A stretch of DNA of 64,000 nucleotides. Source: JAKFDI01 sp036676235 (lineage in GTDB: Bacteria; Pseudomonadota; Gammaproteobacteria; Burkholderiales; Burkholderiaceae_C). Positions 25,198 through 34,866 of the stretch are shown one piece after another (position 1 is the first letter of the stretch; each line of letters opens with the position of its first letter). The notes under the pieces are model-generated. The model was not told the DNA's origin. It saw only the letters and a list, made by a program, of their open reading frames with translations, and did no database searches. The DNA lies in assembly GCA_036676235.1 (NCBI GenBank), contig JAKFDI010000010.1, positions 186,001-250,000 of the forward strand, given 5' to 3'. The translations under genes and the position numbers were made by a program.

Positions 25198-27831
25198 ATG
25201 GATCAAGTCTGGCTCAGCGCGCCCGCCCCGGCGATGAAGGTGTGGCGCGAATCCGGCGCACCGCGGTGGCTGATGAACCGCGCGCTGGCCGATGCCGGCG
25301 CGGCCCACGGCGTGAGCGAGCAGGCGCAGTGGCGTTCGGTGGCCGACGCGCTGCTCGCGGTCTGTGCGCAAGCGGCCGCCCCCGAACTCGCGATCGGCGG
25401 CGTCATTCATCGCGCCACGGTGGTGCCGCTGCACCCCGGCTGGCTGGTGTGGCTCGAAGCGGCGCGGTTGCCCGTGCCGGTGCAGCGCCCGCCCAACGCC
25501 CACATCAGCCCGCACAGCGCTTTCAACGCCGCGATGACGCAGTGGGTCAGCATGTCCGGCGTTTCGGTCTGGCGGCTCGATCTCGCGACCCAGCGCATCC
25601 AGCTCAACGACGTGGGCTACGAGGCCGTCGGCGCGGAGCCACAGCCGGGCGGCGTGGACATCGAACAGTTCCGCCGCGCCATCCACCCGGGCGACCTCGA
25701 AGCCGTGGCGCAAGCCGCGCGCGCCGCCGCTGCCAGCGACCGCATCGTCGACCTCATCACGCGCTACCGCACGCGCGACGGCGGCTACCGCCACTGGATC
25801 ACGCGCCGCGTGGCCGAACGCGATGCGCAGGGCCGCGTCGTCGCGCTGGCCGGCGTGTCGATCGACCAGACCGAACGCATCGTGGAGCGCGAGCGGGCGC
25901 AGGCGCTGGCCCAGCGCATCAGCTTCATCACCGAGGCGGCCGGCGTCGGCGTGTGGCGCGTCGACCTGCGCGGCGGCAGCTTCGAGTGGAACGAGCAGAT
26001 GCATCGCATCTACGGCATTCCGCCCGAGGAGGGGCCGCCGTCGCTCAAGCGTTTCATCGACGAGATCGTGCATCCGCAGGACCGCGAGGCGGTGCGCCTT
26101 CGCAGCGACCACATCTCGGCGGCCGCGATCGGCCCGTCGCTGCTCGAGTTCCGCATCCGCCGGCCCGACGGCACCGAGCGCTGGCTGTCGAGCTGGCTGC
26201 GCCGCGAGCACATCGACGACCGGCCCTTCGACAGCGGCGTCACCATCGACATCACCGAGCGCCACCTCGCCGCCGTGCAGTTGCGCGAGGCGAACGAGCG
26301 CGCGCTGCTCGCGGCCGAATCGGCGGGCATCGGCACGTGGGAGCGCGACTTCGCGCGCGGCGCGTCGATCTGGAACGCGCAGATGTACCGGCTGCGCGGG
26401 CTCCAGCCCGTGGAGGGCGCGACGCCGGAATCGGTGCGCTCGCGCGCGCGCCACCCCGAGGACGGCGCGGGCCTGGACGAACGCAGGCGCCGCGCCGTGG
26501 AGGCGGGCTTGCCCATCGAGGACGAATTCCGCGTGGTCTGGCCCGACGGCACGGTGCGCTGGCTGGCCTCGCGGGCGATTCCGCAGCCTGGCGCGTCAGG
26601 GCGCATGGAGCGGCTGCTGGGCGTCAACTGGGACATCACCGAGCGCAAGCGCGCCGAGCAGGCGCTGCGGGAGAAGGCTGCTGCCGAACAGGCCAGCCGC
26701 GCCAAGTCGGAGTTCCTCTCGCGCATGAGCCATGAGCTGCGCACGCCGCTCAATGCCGTGATCGGGTTTGCACAGTTGCTGTCGCAAGATGCCGTGGAGC
26801 CGCTCACGGCCCGGCAGTCGGAGCGCGTAGATCGCGTGCATTCGGCCGGCCTGCATCTGCTCGCGCTGATCGATGACGTGCTCGATCTCGCCACCATCGA
26901 GTCGTCGAGCCTGTCGCTCGCCAGTGAAGCCGTGTCGCTGAAGGCGGCGGTCGACGACGCGCTGCAATGGACCCAGCCGCAGGCCGCGCGCGCCGGCATC
27001 ACGCTGCATGCCGAGCACATCGATGCCTGGGTGCAGGCGGATGGCCGCCGGGTGCGGCAGATCCTCGCCAACCTGCTCAGCAATGCCGTCAAGTACAACC
27101 GACCGAACGGCGAGGTGCGGCTGAGTCTGCGCACATGCGCCACGCAGGGCCGGCGCGGCTGGCAGGTCAGCGTGCGCGACACCGGCCGCGGCATGACGCC
27201 GCAGCAACGCGCCCATCTGTTCGAGCCCTTCAACCGGCTCGGCGCCGAGCGCGAGGGCATCGAGGGCACGGGCATTGGTCTGGCCATCGTGCGGCACCTG
27301 CTCGGCGTGATGGGCGGCTCGATCGAGGTCGAGACCGCGGCCGGGCAGGGCAGCGAGTTCCGCTTCACCCTGCCGGTGGCGCAAGCACGGGGGCTGGCGG
27401 CTGTCGCGGCCGGCTCGGTGGATGACCAGCGTTCCGCCGTCGCACCGCCGGGCAAGCGGCTGCGCCTGCTCTACATCGAGGACAACGCGGTCAACGTGCT
27501 GCTGGTGCAGGAACTCGTGGCGATGCGCGGCAACATGCAGTTGCTCGTCGCTCCCAACGGTGAGACCGGCGTGTCGATGACTCGTGCCGAGCACCCCGAC
27601 GTCGTGCTGGTCGACATGCAACTGCCCGATTTCGACGGCTTCGAGGTGCTGCGCCGGCTGCATGCGCAGGACGGTCGCGCCGGCCGGATCTTCATCGCGC
27701 TGTCGGCCAACGCCATGCCCGAAGACGTGGAGCGCGCGCTCGCAGCGGGCTTCGACGACTACTGGACCAAGCCGATCAACTTCGCGCAGTTCCTAGCGAA
27801 GCTCGACGCGCTCGCCCTGCCGGCCGCGTGA
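25198..27831 (+). CDS. Hybrid sensor histidine kinase with three PAS domains
   Basis: An 877-residue cytoplasmic kinase with no membrane helix. After an N-terminal region of unknown fold (about 1-110) come three PAS/PAC units, each ending with a D-I-T-E-R or D-Q-T-E-R type motif, a HisKA dimerisation domain with SHELRTPLNAVIGF (His512), an ATPase domain with ANLLSNAVKYN, DTGRGM and GTGIGLAIV, and a C-terminal receiver (RLLYIEDNAVN, Asp806 in VLVDMQLPD, conserved Lys in WTKPIN). A perfect 8-bp hairpin at 25135-25158 lies in its leader. No cognate response regulator is adjacent. Signal unknown; soluble PAS kinases usually sense redox, light or small ligands. Confidence 0.92.
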   Translation: MDQVWLSAPAPAMKVWRESGAPRWLMNRALADAGAAHGVSEQAQWRSVADALLAVCAQAAAPELAIGGVIHRATVVPLHPGWLVWLEAARLPVPVQRPPNAHISPHSAFNAAMTQWVSMSGVSVWRLDLATQRIQLNDVGYEAVGAEPQPGGVDIEQFRRAIHPGDLEAVAQAARAAAASDRIVDLITRYRTRDGGYRHWITRRVAERDAQGRVVALAGVSIDQTERIVERERAQALAQRISFITEAAGVGVWRVDLRGGSFEWNEQMHRIYGIPPEEGPPSLKRFIDEIVHPQDREAVRLRSDHISAAAIGPSLLEFRIRRPDGTERWLSSWLRREHIDDRPFDSGVTIDITERHLAAVQLREANERALLAAESAGIGTWERDFARGASIWNAQMYRLRGLQPVEGATPESVRSRARHPEDGAGLDERRRRAVEAGLPIEDEFRVVWPDGTVRWLASRAIPQPGASGRMERLLGVNWDITERKRAEQALREKAAAEQASRAKSEFLSRMSHELRTPLNAVIGFAQLLSQDAVEPLTARQSERVDRVHSAGLHLLALIDDVLDLATIESSSLSLASEAVSLKAAVDDALQWTQPQAARAGITLHAEHIDAWVQADGRRVRQILANLLSNAVKYNRPNGEVRLSLRTCATQGRRGWQVSVRDTGRGMTPQQRAHLFEPFNRLGAEREGIEGTGIGLAIVRHLLGVMGGSIEVETAAGQGSEFRFTLPVAQARGLAAVAAGSVDDQRSAVAPPGKRLRLLYIEDNAVNVLLVQELVAMRGNMQLLVAPNGETGVSMTRAEHPDVVLVDMQLPDFDGFEVLRRLHAQDGRAGRIFIALSANAMPEDVERALAAGFDDYWTKPINFAQFLAKLDALALPAA

Positions 27832-27835
27832 ATCG

Positions 27836-28468
27836 CTAGGGCGCGAGTCGTTCGCGCAGCCACGTCTCACCGTCCAATCGATAGCGCAACCGGTCATGCA
27901 GCCGCGACGGCCGGCCCTGCCAGAACTCCCAGGTGTCGGGCACCAGCCGGAAGCCGCCCCAGTGCGGCGGCCGCGGCGGCTTGAGCAGGTGCTGCGCGCC
28001 GACCTTGGCGGCGTTGGCCACCAGCACCGCGCGCGACTCGATCACCTGGCTCTGCGGCGAGGCCCAAGCGCCGAGGCGCGAGTCGAGCGGGCGCGAATGG
28101 AAGTACGCATCGGACTCGTCGGCGCTGGTCTTCTCGACCCTTCCCTCGATGCGCACCACGCGCTCGAGCTCGACCCAATGGAACTGCAGCGCCGCCGCTG
28201 GGTGCAACGCGAGTTCGCGGCCCTTGCGGCTGTCGTAGTTGGTGTACCAGACGATGCCGCGCGCGTCGCAGCCCTTGATGAGCACGATGCGCGTCGAGGG
28301 CCGGCCGTCGGCGCCGACAGTGGCGAGCGTCATCGCGTTCGGCTCGGGCAATTGCGCATCGAGTGCCTGCGCGAGCCAGTGCTCGAACTGCTTGCGCGGG
28401 TCGGCGTCGGAGGCGTTTTCGTCGAGCTCGGCGCGCTCGTAGCTCTTGCGTAGATCGGCGAGGTTCAT
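27836..28468 (-). CDS. pdxH: Pyridoxamine 5'-phosphate oxidase
   Basis: FMN enzyme that oxidises pyridoxine- or pyridoxamine-5'-phosphate to PLP. The 210-residue protein contains NAMTLATVGADGRPSTRIVLIKG, FYTNYDSRKG-like VWYTNYDSRKGREL, and the C-terminal PPHWGGFRLVPDTWEFWQGRPSRLHDR with the substrate-binding RLHDR. The ATG at 28468 starts the conserved MNLADLRKSYE. A TATACT on the minus strand (28478-28483) may be its -10. It is convergent with the histidine kinase gene, with four bases between stops. Confidence 0.96.
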   Translation of the reverse strand: MNLADLRKSYERAELDENASDADPRKQFEHWLAQALDAQLPEPNAMTLATVGADGRPSTRIVLIKGCDARGIVWYTNYDSRKGRELALHPAAALQFHWVELERVVRIEGRVEKTSADESDAYFHSRPLDSRLGAWASPQSQVIESRAVLVANAAKVGAQHLLKPPRPPHWGGFRLVPDTWEFWQGRPSRLHDRLRYRLDGETWLRERLAP

Positions 28469-28693
28469 GGTCGGATGAGTATAGAAAGCAACACCGCGCC
28501 GGCGACGTTGTAACCACTCGTCGCCGCGCTCCGGCCGTTGACCCATGCGGCACCGCGTGTCAGCGGCGGCTTACGGGGAAGGCCTTAAGTACACGCCCTC
28601 TGGCCCTTGCGTCAGCGGCGCCGCATTCTTGTCTCGCAGGTCGCCACGGTGTGTGCGGCAGGCACCACAAACTCTGTACTTCGAGGGAGATCG

Positions 28694-29314
28694 ATGAAGG
28701 CGTCGCCGGCGGTGGTCGTGTTGGCTGCAGGCGCCGGATCGCGCTTCGGCGGTCCGACGCACAAGCTGAGCCAGCACCTGGGCCATTCGAGCGTGCTCGG
28801 CGCCACGCTGCGCAATGCGCTGGACACGCGCTTGCCCGTCGTCGTGGTCACGACCGAGCTGTTGGCCGACACGGCGCGCCGCCTCGTCGCCGCACGTGAT
28901 GTGGTGGTGTTGCCGGCCGTCGATGCATCAGCCGCCGAGCCGCTCGGCATGGGCTACTCCATCGCCACCGGTGTCTCCGCACGCCCCGATGCCTCGGGCT
29001 GGCTGGTGCTGCCGGGCGATATGCCGCTGGTGCGCGCCGCGACGCTGCTGGCCGTCGCGCGTTCGCTCGACCAGAACGCCGTGGCGTTCGCTCAGTACCG
29101 GGGGCGGCGCGGCCACCCCGTCGGCTTCGCGGCCGAGCTGTACTCCGAACTCGTCACGCTCAACGGCGACGAAGGCGCACGCCGCCTCATCGCGCGCTAT
29201 CCGGCGCTGGGGGTGGAGGTCGACGACGACGGCGTGCTGATCGACGTCGACACCGAGGAAGACCTGCACCGCGTGCGCGCGATGAACGGCGGGACGGTGA
29301 CCGCGCCGCGGTAG
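28694..29314 (+). CDS. MocA-like nucleotidyltransferase
   Basis: A 206-residue protein with the NTP-transferase fold of molybdenum-cofactor cytidylyltransferase (MocA) relatives: VVVLAAGAGSRFGGPTHKL is the nucleotide-binding loop, LPGDMPLVRAATLL the metal-binding Asp region, and RGRRGHPVGFAAELYSEL the substrate segment. MocA converts Mo-molybdopterin to its CTP form for xanthine-oxidase family enzymes. No molybdoenzyme or mo-gene is nearby, so substrate is uncertain. A GAGGGAGA lies just before the ATG at 28694. The upstream 225 bases show no other feature. Confidence 0.75.
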   Translation: MKASPAVVVLAAGAGSRFGGPTHKLSQHLGHSSVLGATLRNALDTRLPVVVVTTELLADTARRLVAARDVVVLPAVDASAAEPLGMGYSIATGVSARPDASGWLVLPGDMPLVRAATLLAVARSLDQNAVAFAQYRGRRGHPVGFAAELYSELVTLNGDEGARRLIARYPALGVEVDDDGVLIDVDTEEDLHRVRAMNGGTVTAPR

Positions 29315-29321
29315 CGCGGTC

Positions 29322-29933
29322 TCAAGCGGTCAACGCGTGCCGGCGCGCGAGCGCCACGAGGCGCTCGATCTCACGGTCGCGGATGCCGCAGCGCTTGAGC
29401 GAGTCGGCGGTTTCCAGCAGGTACTGCAGCGTGCTGCCGAAGCGCCCGCAGGCCGTGCGCAGAATCTCCACCACCTCGGCGTCGGCCATCTCGCCCAGGT
29501 AGCTCGGGCTCGTGCGGCTGAGCGTGAAGGCGAGGGCGCTCACCTCGCCACAGGTGGTGCGGCAGGCCACCAGCCGCGGGTCGTACACGCCCATGAACAT
29601 CTCGCGTTCCCAGAGGCGTTCGAGTTCGGCCTGCGCACGCTCGCGCTCGACGCGGTAGACCATGCCCCGGCAGGACCCGCCGGCCACCAGCGCGAACACG
29701 AGGCCCGGGCATTCGGGCGTGCCGCGGTTCACGCGCGAGCACATCTCGAGCGCGCGGTGCCAGCCGTGGACCACCGCGGGGCGCTCTTCCGCCGACTCGA
29801 ATTCCGGCCGCCAGATCAGCGATGCGTAGCCGAACACCCACAGGTCCGAGCGGCCGCCCCAGCGCGCCTTGAAGGCGTCGAGCAGCGGTCGCGGGTCGCG
29901 AACAGTGGTGCGAAGCGGGGCGTCGTCGAGCAT
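29322..29933 (-). CDS. chaC: Gamma-glutamylcyclotransferase, ChaC family
   Basis: Degrades glutathione to 5-oxoproline and Cys-Gly. The 203-residue protein has LWVFGYASLIWRPEFE (the YGSLIW-type motif that binds the gamma-glutamyl group), MVYRVE, and LWEREMFMGVY, which carries the expected catalytic Glu. Length is typical. It converges with the MocA-like gene and diverges from the AsmA gene. Bacterial ChaC activity has been shown for homologues; here it is inferred from family membership. Confidence 0.88.
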   Translation of the reverse strand: MLDDAPLRTTVRDPRPLLDAFKARWGGRSDLWVFGYASLIWRPEFESAEERPAVVHGWHRALEMCSRVNRGTPECPGLVFALVAGGSCRGMVYRVERERAQAELERLWEREMFMGVYDPRLVACRTTCGEVSALAFTLSRTSPSYLGEMADAEVVEILRTACGRFGSTLQYLLETADSLKRCGIRDREIERLVALARRHALTA

Positions 29934-30084
29934 TCCGACACTCTAGAAGCAATCGCCGCGCGCTTCGTGGAAAACCCGCGAGCCGACGTTGCGCCGCAGC
30001 ATCAGGCCGCCCGTAGGACAAGCCGCACATCCATTGGCGGCAGCCGCCGATTCGCCGCCTTCCCTTGGTGCCCTACGGTGCGCC

Positions 30085-32304
30085 ATGGTCGAGCCGGTTC
30101 ATGTGTCGCATGCCGATGCGCCGCCCGCGACGCGCAGGCGCGGCTGGCGCGTGGCCGGCATCGTGCTCGCCGGGCTGGTGCTCGTGGTCGCTGCCTGCGA
30201 GGTGGCGGGATGGCCGTTCCTCGTCGGCCCGGCCGAGCGCATGCTGTCACGCGTGCTCGACCGCGAGGTGCTGCTGAGCAGCCAAGACGCAGGCGGTGCG
30301 CACGTGCGATTCCTCGGCGGGGTGAAAGCCACTGCCCCGGTGCTGCAGATCGCCGCGCCGCAATGGAGCGAGCAGCCCTACTTCCTGCGTGCCGAGAACG
30401 CGCGCATGCACCTGTCGTACGGCGCGTTGCTGCGCGCGCGGCGGGGTGAGCCGCTGGACATCGCGCTGCTGCACGCCGAGCGTCTGACGGTGAACGCGGA
30501 ACGGCGCGCCGACGGCACGGCCTCGTGGCAGTTCGGCGAGCCCGACGCCGAGCCGAGCGACAAGCGGAGCCTGCCGCGCGTCGGCGAACTGGTGCTGGGA
30601 CATGGAGAACTGCACTATGTCGACGAGATCGTGCATGCCGATCTGCGCGCCACCGTGCAGACCGACGAAGGCAGCGCCGCCCAGCCCGATGCGGCGGGCC
30701 TGCGCGCCACGGTCGAGGGCCGCTACGACAAGCGACCGCTGCGCGCCACGCTGCACGCGGCGGGCGCGCTGCCGCTGCTGTCGTCCGGCGAGAACGTGCA
30801 GCCCACGCCGGTGCGGCTGAAGCTCGAAGCCGGTGAGGCCACGCTCGACTTCAAGGGCCGCGCGGCCGATGTGCTGCGCCTGCACAGCCTGGCCGGCGAG
30901 GTCGAGGTGGAGGGCGAGTCGCTCGGCGGCGTCGGCCGCCTCTTCGGCGTGACGCTGCCGACGACCGGGCCGTTCGCGCTGAAGGGGCGCATCGCCAAGA
31001 CCGGCGGCATCTACAACTTCGTGGCTGACGATGCTCGCGTGGCCGACAGCCGCCTGCGCGGTGCGCTGACCTTCGACACCACGCGCGAGCCCTCGCTGCT
31101 GTCGGGCCGGGTGGGCGGGGCACGGCTGGTGCTGGCCGACCTCGCGCCCTCGGTCGGCGCGCAGGCCACGCAGGCGCCGCCTGGCAAAGCCGCGGCGACA
31201 CGCGAGGCGCAGCAGGCGGCACGCGAGCATCGCCGCAAAGCCGAGAAGGCGGCAGCCGAACCGACACCGCCCGAGCGCATCGCCGAAGCCACCGGCGCCG
31301 GGCCGAACCGTGAGGCCGAGCCGCGCGCCGATGCCGCCAAGCCGGAATCATCGAACGCAAAAGCCGACGCGCCGCGCCCGGCCGCCTCGGCCGTGCTGCC
31401 GCAGCGCGACTTCGACCTGCCGGCCCTGCGTGCGATGGACGCCAACGTGCTGCTCGACTTCGCCCGGGTAGACCTCGGCGACGCCTTCGCCACGCCGCTG
31501 CAGCCGCTGAAGGCACATCTGCGGCTGACCGACGGCCGATTGGCCATCACCGACATCGACGCCCGCACGGCCGATGGCAGCGTCGCCGGCACCGTGACGC
31601 TCGACGGCGGCGAGCGCGTGGCGCAGTGGCGGGCCGACTTGCGGCTCTCCGACGTGCGGCTCGAACGCTGGCTGCGGCAGAACCGCGGCGACGACGGCCA
31701 GCCGTGGGTGGCGGGGCTGCTGTCGGCGCGCCTGAACGTCACCGGCCGCGGGCGCTCCACCGCCGACATGCTGGCCACGCTCGACGGCAACATCGGCGCG
31801 TCGATGCGCGATGCGCGCGTGTCGCACCTGATCGTCGAGGCGGGCGGCGTCGACATCGCGCAGGCGCTCGGCGTGGTGCTGCGCGGCGACGACATGCTGC
31901 CCGTCAACTGTGCGGCGGCCGACATCGTGGCGAAGAACGGTGTGCTGACGCCGCGCGCCTTCCTCATCGACACGCCGGATTCGATGATCGTCGTCGACGG
32001 CCGCGTGTCGCTGGCGCAGGAGACGCTGGACCTGCGCCTGACGGTGAGCCCCAAGGACTTCAGCCCGGCCACGCTGCGCACGCCGGTCCACGTGACCGGG
32101 TCGTTCAGCGCGCCCGAGGTCGAACTCGAGAAGGGGCCGCTCGGGCGCAAGCTGGCGGCCAGCATCCTGCTCGGCCTCATCAATCCGCTGGCCGCCATCA
32201 TTCCGCTGTTGGACCCCGGCGAAGACGACCTGCCGCGCAACGCCTGCGCCTCGCTGGCCCAGCGGGCGCGCAACGCGGTCGCCACCGCCGGTGGGCGCAA
32301 GTAG
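30085..32304 (+). CDS. AsmA family protein
   Basis: A 739-residue inner-membrane-anchored periplasmic protein. A single hydrophobic helix (about residues 22-40) is followed by an AsmA N-terminal domain, a charged Ala/Glu/Lys/Pro-rich linker at roughly residues 360-440 and a C-terminal AsmA_2-like domain with TPVHVTGSFSAPEVELEKG and a hydrophobic ASILLGLINPLAAIIPLL stretch. AsmA-like proteins are thought to help move phospholipids or shape the outer membrane. The ATG at 30085 gives a short cytoplasmic tail before the helix. It is a single gene, divergent from chaC. Confidence 0.85.
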   Translation: MVEPVHVSHADAPPATRRRGWRVAGIVLAGLVLVVAACEVAGWPFLVGPAERMLSRVLDREVLLSSQDAGGAHVRFLGGVKATAPVLQIAAPQWSEQPYFLRAENARMHLSYGALLRARRGEPLDIALLHAERLTVNAERRADGTASWQFGEPDAEPSDKRSLPRVGELVLGHGELHYVDEIVHADLRATVQTDEGSAAQPDAAGLRATVEGRYDKRPLRATLHAAGALPLLSSGENVQPTPVRLKLEAGEATLDFKGRAADVLRLHSLAGEVEVEGESLGGVGRLFGVTLPTTGPFALKGRIAKTGGIYNFVADDARVADSRLRGALTFDTTREPSLLSGRVGGARLVLADLAPSVGAQATQAPPGKAAATREAQQAAREHRRKAEKAAAEPTPPERIAEATGAGPNREAEPRADAAKPESSNAKADAPRPAASAVLPQRDFDLPALRAMDANVLLDFARVDLGDAFATPLQPLKAHLRLTDGRLAITDIDARTADGSVAGTVTLDGGERVAQWRADLRLSDVRLERWLRQNRGDDGQPWVAGLLSARLNVTGRGRSTADMLATLDGNIGASMRDARVSHLIVEAGGVDIAQALGVVLRGDDMLPVNCAAADIVAKNGVLTPRAFLIDTPDSMIVVDGRVSLAQETLDLRLTVSPKDFSPATLRTPVHVTGSFSAPEVELEKGPLGRKLAASILLGLINPLAAIIPLLDPGEDDLPRNACASLAQRARNAVATAGGRK

Positions 32305-32343
32305 TGCGCCCCGTGTCAGGGTCGAAACGTCCGCCGTTGACAT

Positions 32344-32380
32344 GTAATCTGGTTACGCAAGAATCGACACTCCGGTTACC
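32344..32380 (+). promoter_or_regulatory. Candidate operator before edd
   Basis: GTAATC-T-GGTTAC (32344-32356) is a near-perfect 13-bp inverted repeat with one mismatch, and GGTTACC recurs at 32374-32380, so two GGTTAC copies start 23 bases apart, about two helical turns. The site lies 28-64 bases before the edd ATG in an AT-richer patch. It could serve a HexR-, GntR- or LacI-type regulator of the Entner-Doudoroff genes; no such regulator is in the window. Confidence 0.35.
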
Positions 32381-32407
32381 AACTTCCCTGCTACGAGCGA
32401 GCCGCGC

Positions 32408-34225
32408 ATGAATCACCAGGTATTGATCGAGGTCACCGAACGCATCCGCGAACGCAGTGCGACGCTGCGCGCGGCCTATCTGAAGCGCGTGGACGCCGCC
32501 GCGCAAAGACCGCGCGGCACCGATCGCATGGGGTGCTCGAACGTGGCGCACGCCGTGGCCGCGCTGCCGGCCAACGACAAGCTGCGCGTGGTGGTGGAGC
32601 GCGCTCCCAATATCGGCATCGTCACCGCCTACAACGACATGCTGTCGGCGCATCAGCCCTACGAGATCTTTCCGGGCGTGATCCGCGACGAGGCCAGGCG
32701 CCGCGGTGCCAACGCGCAGGTCGCCGGCGGCGTGCCGGCGATGTGCGACGGCATCACCCAGGGCTACCCGGGCATGGAGCTGAGCCTGTTCTCGCGCGAC
32801 ACCATCGCCATGGGCACGGCGGTCGCGCTCACGCACGACGTGTACGACGCCGCGCTGCTGCTGGGCATCTGCGACAAGATCGTGCCGGGCCTGCTGATCG
32901 GTGCGCTGCACTTCGGGCACCTGCCGTGCGTGTTCGTGCCGGGCGGGCCGATGAGCACCGGGCTTGCCAACAGCGTCAAGGCCAAGGTGCGCGAGGAATA
33001 CGCCCAGGGCAAGGTGAGCCGCACGGAACTGTTCGCCGCCGAATCGGCGGCCTATCACGGCCCCGGCACCTGCACCTTCTACGGCACCGCCAACAGCAAC
33101 CAGGTGCTACTTGAAGCGATGGGCCTGCACGTGCCGGGCGCCGCCTTCGTGCACCCGCATGCCGAACTGCGCGAGGAACTGACGCGCGAGGCCGTGCGCA
33201 CGGCGCTGGGCATCACGCAGGCCAAGCGCTTCCTGCCGATCGGTCGGCTGGTGGACGAGCGCGTGATCGTCAATGCCATGGTCGCGCTGCTCGCCACCGG
33301 TGGCTCCACCAACCACCTGATCCACTGGGTGGCGGTGGCGCGCGCGGCGGGCATCGTCATCGACTGGAGCGACTTCTCCGAACTCTCGAACATCACGCCG
33401 CTGCTGGCGCGGGTGTATCCCAACGGCAGCGCCGACGTGAACCAGTTCCAGGCGGCGGGCGGGCCGGGCTTCGTCATTCGCGAACTGCTGGACGCCGGCC
33501 TGATGCACGCCGACGTACCGACGGTGGCCGAGGGCGGCATGGCGGCCTACACCAAGGTGCCCGAGCGCGAAGGCGGGCAGCTCGTGTGGCGCGCGTTGCC
33601 CCAGCGCAGCATCGACGAGCGCATCGTGCGCAACGCCGCGTCGCCGTTCAGTGAGGCCGGCGGGCTGAAGCTGCTGACCGGCAACCTCGGGCGCTCGGTC
33701 ATCAAGATTTCCGCGGTCCCAGAAGAGCGCCACGTGATCGAGGCGCCGGCGCAGGTGTTCGACACGCAGGAGCAACTGCTCGCCGCCTTCAAGGCGAACG
33801 AACTCGACCGCGACTTCATCGCCGTGGTGCGCTTCCAGGGGCCGCACGCCAACGGCATGCCCGAACTTCACAAGCTGCTGCCGCCGCTGGCGGTGCTGCA
33901 GGACCGCGGCTTTCGCGTGGCGCTCGTCACCGACGGGCGCATGAGCGGCGCGTCGGGCAAGGTGCCGTCGGCCATCCACGTGAGCCCCGAGGCGCTGGCC
34001 GGCGGGCCGCTCGCGAAGCTGCGCAGCGGCGACCGTGTGCGGCTCGACGCCGTGGCGGGCACGCTCGACGCGCTGGTCGACGCGGCCGAGTGGGCAGCGC
34101 GCGAGCCGGCCACGCTGAGCGACGAACTGCGCGAGATCAATGCCCACGGCCTCGGCCGCGAACTCTTCGGCGGCATGCGCCGCAATGTGCTGAGCGCCGA
34201 GGAGGGCGCGGTGACATGGCTGTGA
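32408..34225 (+). CDS. edd: Phosphogluconate dehydratase
   Basis: Iron-sulfur dehydratase that converts 6-phosphogluconate to KDPG, the first step of the Entner-Doudoroff route. The 605-residue product has the IlvD/Edd layout: IGIVTAYNDMLSAHQPYE, GGVPAMCDGITQG with a cluster Cys, LLLGICDKIVPGLLIGA with a second, HGPGTCTFYGTANSNQ with the third, and the C-terminal VTDGRMSGASGKVPSAIHVSPEA. It overlaps eda by ten bases. Length is typical of Edd, and the eda partner excludes IlvD. Confidence 0.96.
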   Translation: MNHQVLIEVTERIRERSATLRAAYLKRVDAAAQRPRGTDRMGCSNVAHAVAALPANDKLRVVVERAPNIGIVTAYNDMLSAHQPYEIFPGVIRDEARRRGANAQVAGGVPAMCDGITQGYPGMELSLFSRDTIAMGTAVALTHDVYDAALLLGICDKIVPGLLIGALHFGHLPCVFVPGGPMSTGLANSVKAKVREEYAQGKVSRTELFAAESAAYHGPGTCTFYGTANSNQVLLEAMGLHVPGAAFVHPHAELREELTREAVRTALGITQAKRFLPIGRLVDERVIVNAMVALLATGGSTNHLIHWVAVARAAGIVIDWSDFSELSNITPLLARVYPNGSADVNQFQAAGGPGFVIRELLDAGLMHADVPTVAEGGMAAYTKVPEREGGQLVWRALPQRSIDERIVRNAASPFSEAGGLKLLTGNLGRSVIKISAVPEERHVIEAPAQVFDTQEQLLAAFKANELDRDFIAVVRFQGPHANGMPELHKLLPPLAVLQDRGFRVALVTDGRMSGASGKVPSAIHVSPEALAGGPLAKLRSGDRVRLDAVAGTLDALVDAAEWAAREPATLSDELREINAHGLGRELFGGMRRNVLSAEEGAVTWL

Positions 34226-34866
34226 ACGCATCGAACAAAGGCTCGCTAAGAGCCATCGACCTGGCCGACCACGGCCCGGTGATTCCCGTCATCGTGCTGC
34301 AGCGCGTGGACGACGCGGTGCCGCTGGCGCACGCGTTGCTCGAAGGCGGCGTGCGCGTGCTCGAAGTGACCCTGCGCACGCCCGTGGCGCTGCAGTGCAT
34401 GGAGGCGATTGCCAAGGCGCTTCCCGAGGCCATCGTCGGCGCCGGCACCGTGCGCACCCGCGCTGACGTGCGGGCGGCGAAGAACGCCGGCTGTCGCTTC
34501 GCGGTGAGCCCGGGCTACCTCGATGAAATCGGCCTCGCCTGCCGCGATGCCGAGTTGCCGCTGCTGCCGGGCGTCGCCACCGCCAGCGAAGTGATGCAGG
34601 CGCAAGCCGGCGGCTTCGACTTCCTCAAGTTCTTCCCCGCCACGGCAGCCGGCGGCCTGCCGATGCTCAAGGCGCTGGCCGGGCCGTTCGCCGACGTGGC
34701 CTTCTGCCCCACCGGCGGCATCACCGCCGAGACCGCGCCGCAGTTCCTCGCCCTGCCCAACGTGCGCGTGTGCGGCGGGTCGTGGCTGACGCCGCAGGAT
34801 GCGATCGACAAGCGCGACTGGGCGCGCATCACCGCGCTCGCGCGCGCTGCGGCACTCTTGAAATGA
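34216..34866 (+). CDS. eda: KDPG aldolase (2-dehydro-3-deoxyphosphogluconate aldolase)
   Basis: Class I aldolase splitting KDPG to pyruvate and glyceraldehyde-3-phosphate. The 216-residue protein contains VIPVIVLQRVDDAVPLAHALLEGG, VLEVTLRTPVAL with the catalytic Glu, FAVSPGY, and FLKFFPA, where the Lys forms the Schiff base. Its ATG at 34216 lies inside the 3' end of edd, so expression is coupled. The last codons (CTC TTG AAA TGA) contain the -35 box proposed for the next gene. Confidence 0.96.
   Translation: MAVNASNKGSLRAIDLADHGPVIPVIVLQRVDDAVPLAHALLEGGVRVLEVTLRTPVALQCMEAIAKALPEAIVGAGTVRTRADVRAAKNAGCRFAVSPGYLDEIGLACRDAELPLLPGVATASEVMQAQAGGFDFLKFFPATAAGGLPMLKALAGPFADVAFCPTGGITAETAPQFLALPNVRVCGGSWLTPQDAIDKRDWARITALARAAALLK

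Noticed and set aside
24099..26735. A long plus-strand frame across the ZnuD-like receptor and the histidine kinase.
   Set aside because: Arg/Ala/Pro-rich frame-shifted translation of two well-supported genes; no recognisable protein.
32344..32356. A HexR box before edd.
   Set aside because: The site lacks the TGTAAT-N3-ATTACA form on its right side, so it was listed only as an operator for an unnamed regulator.
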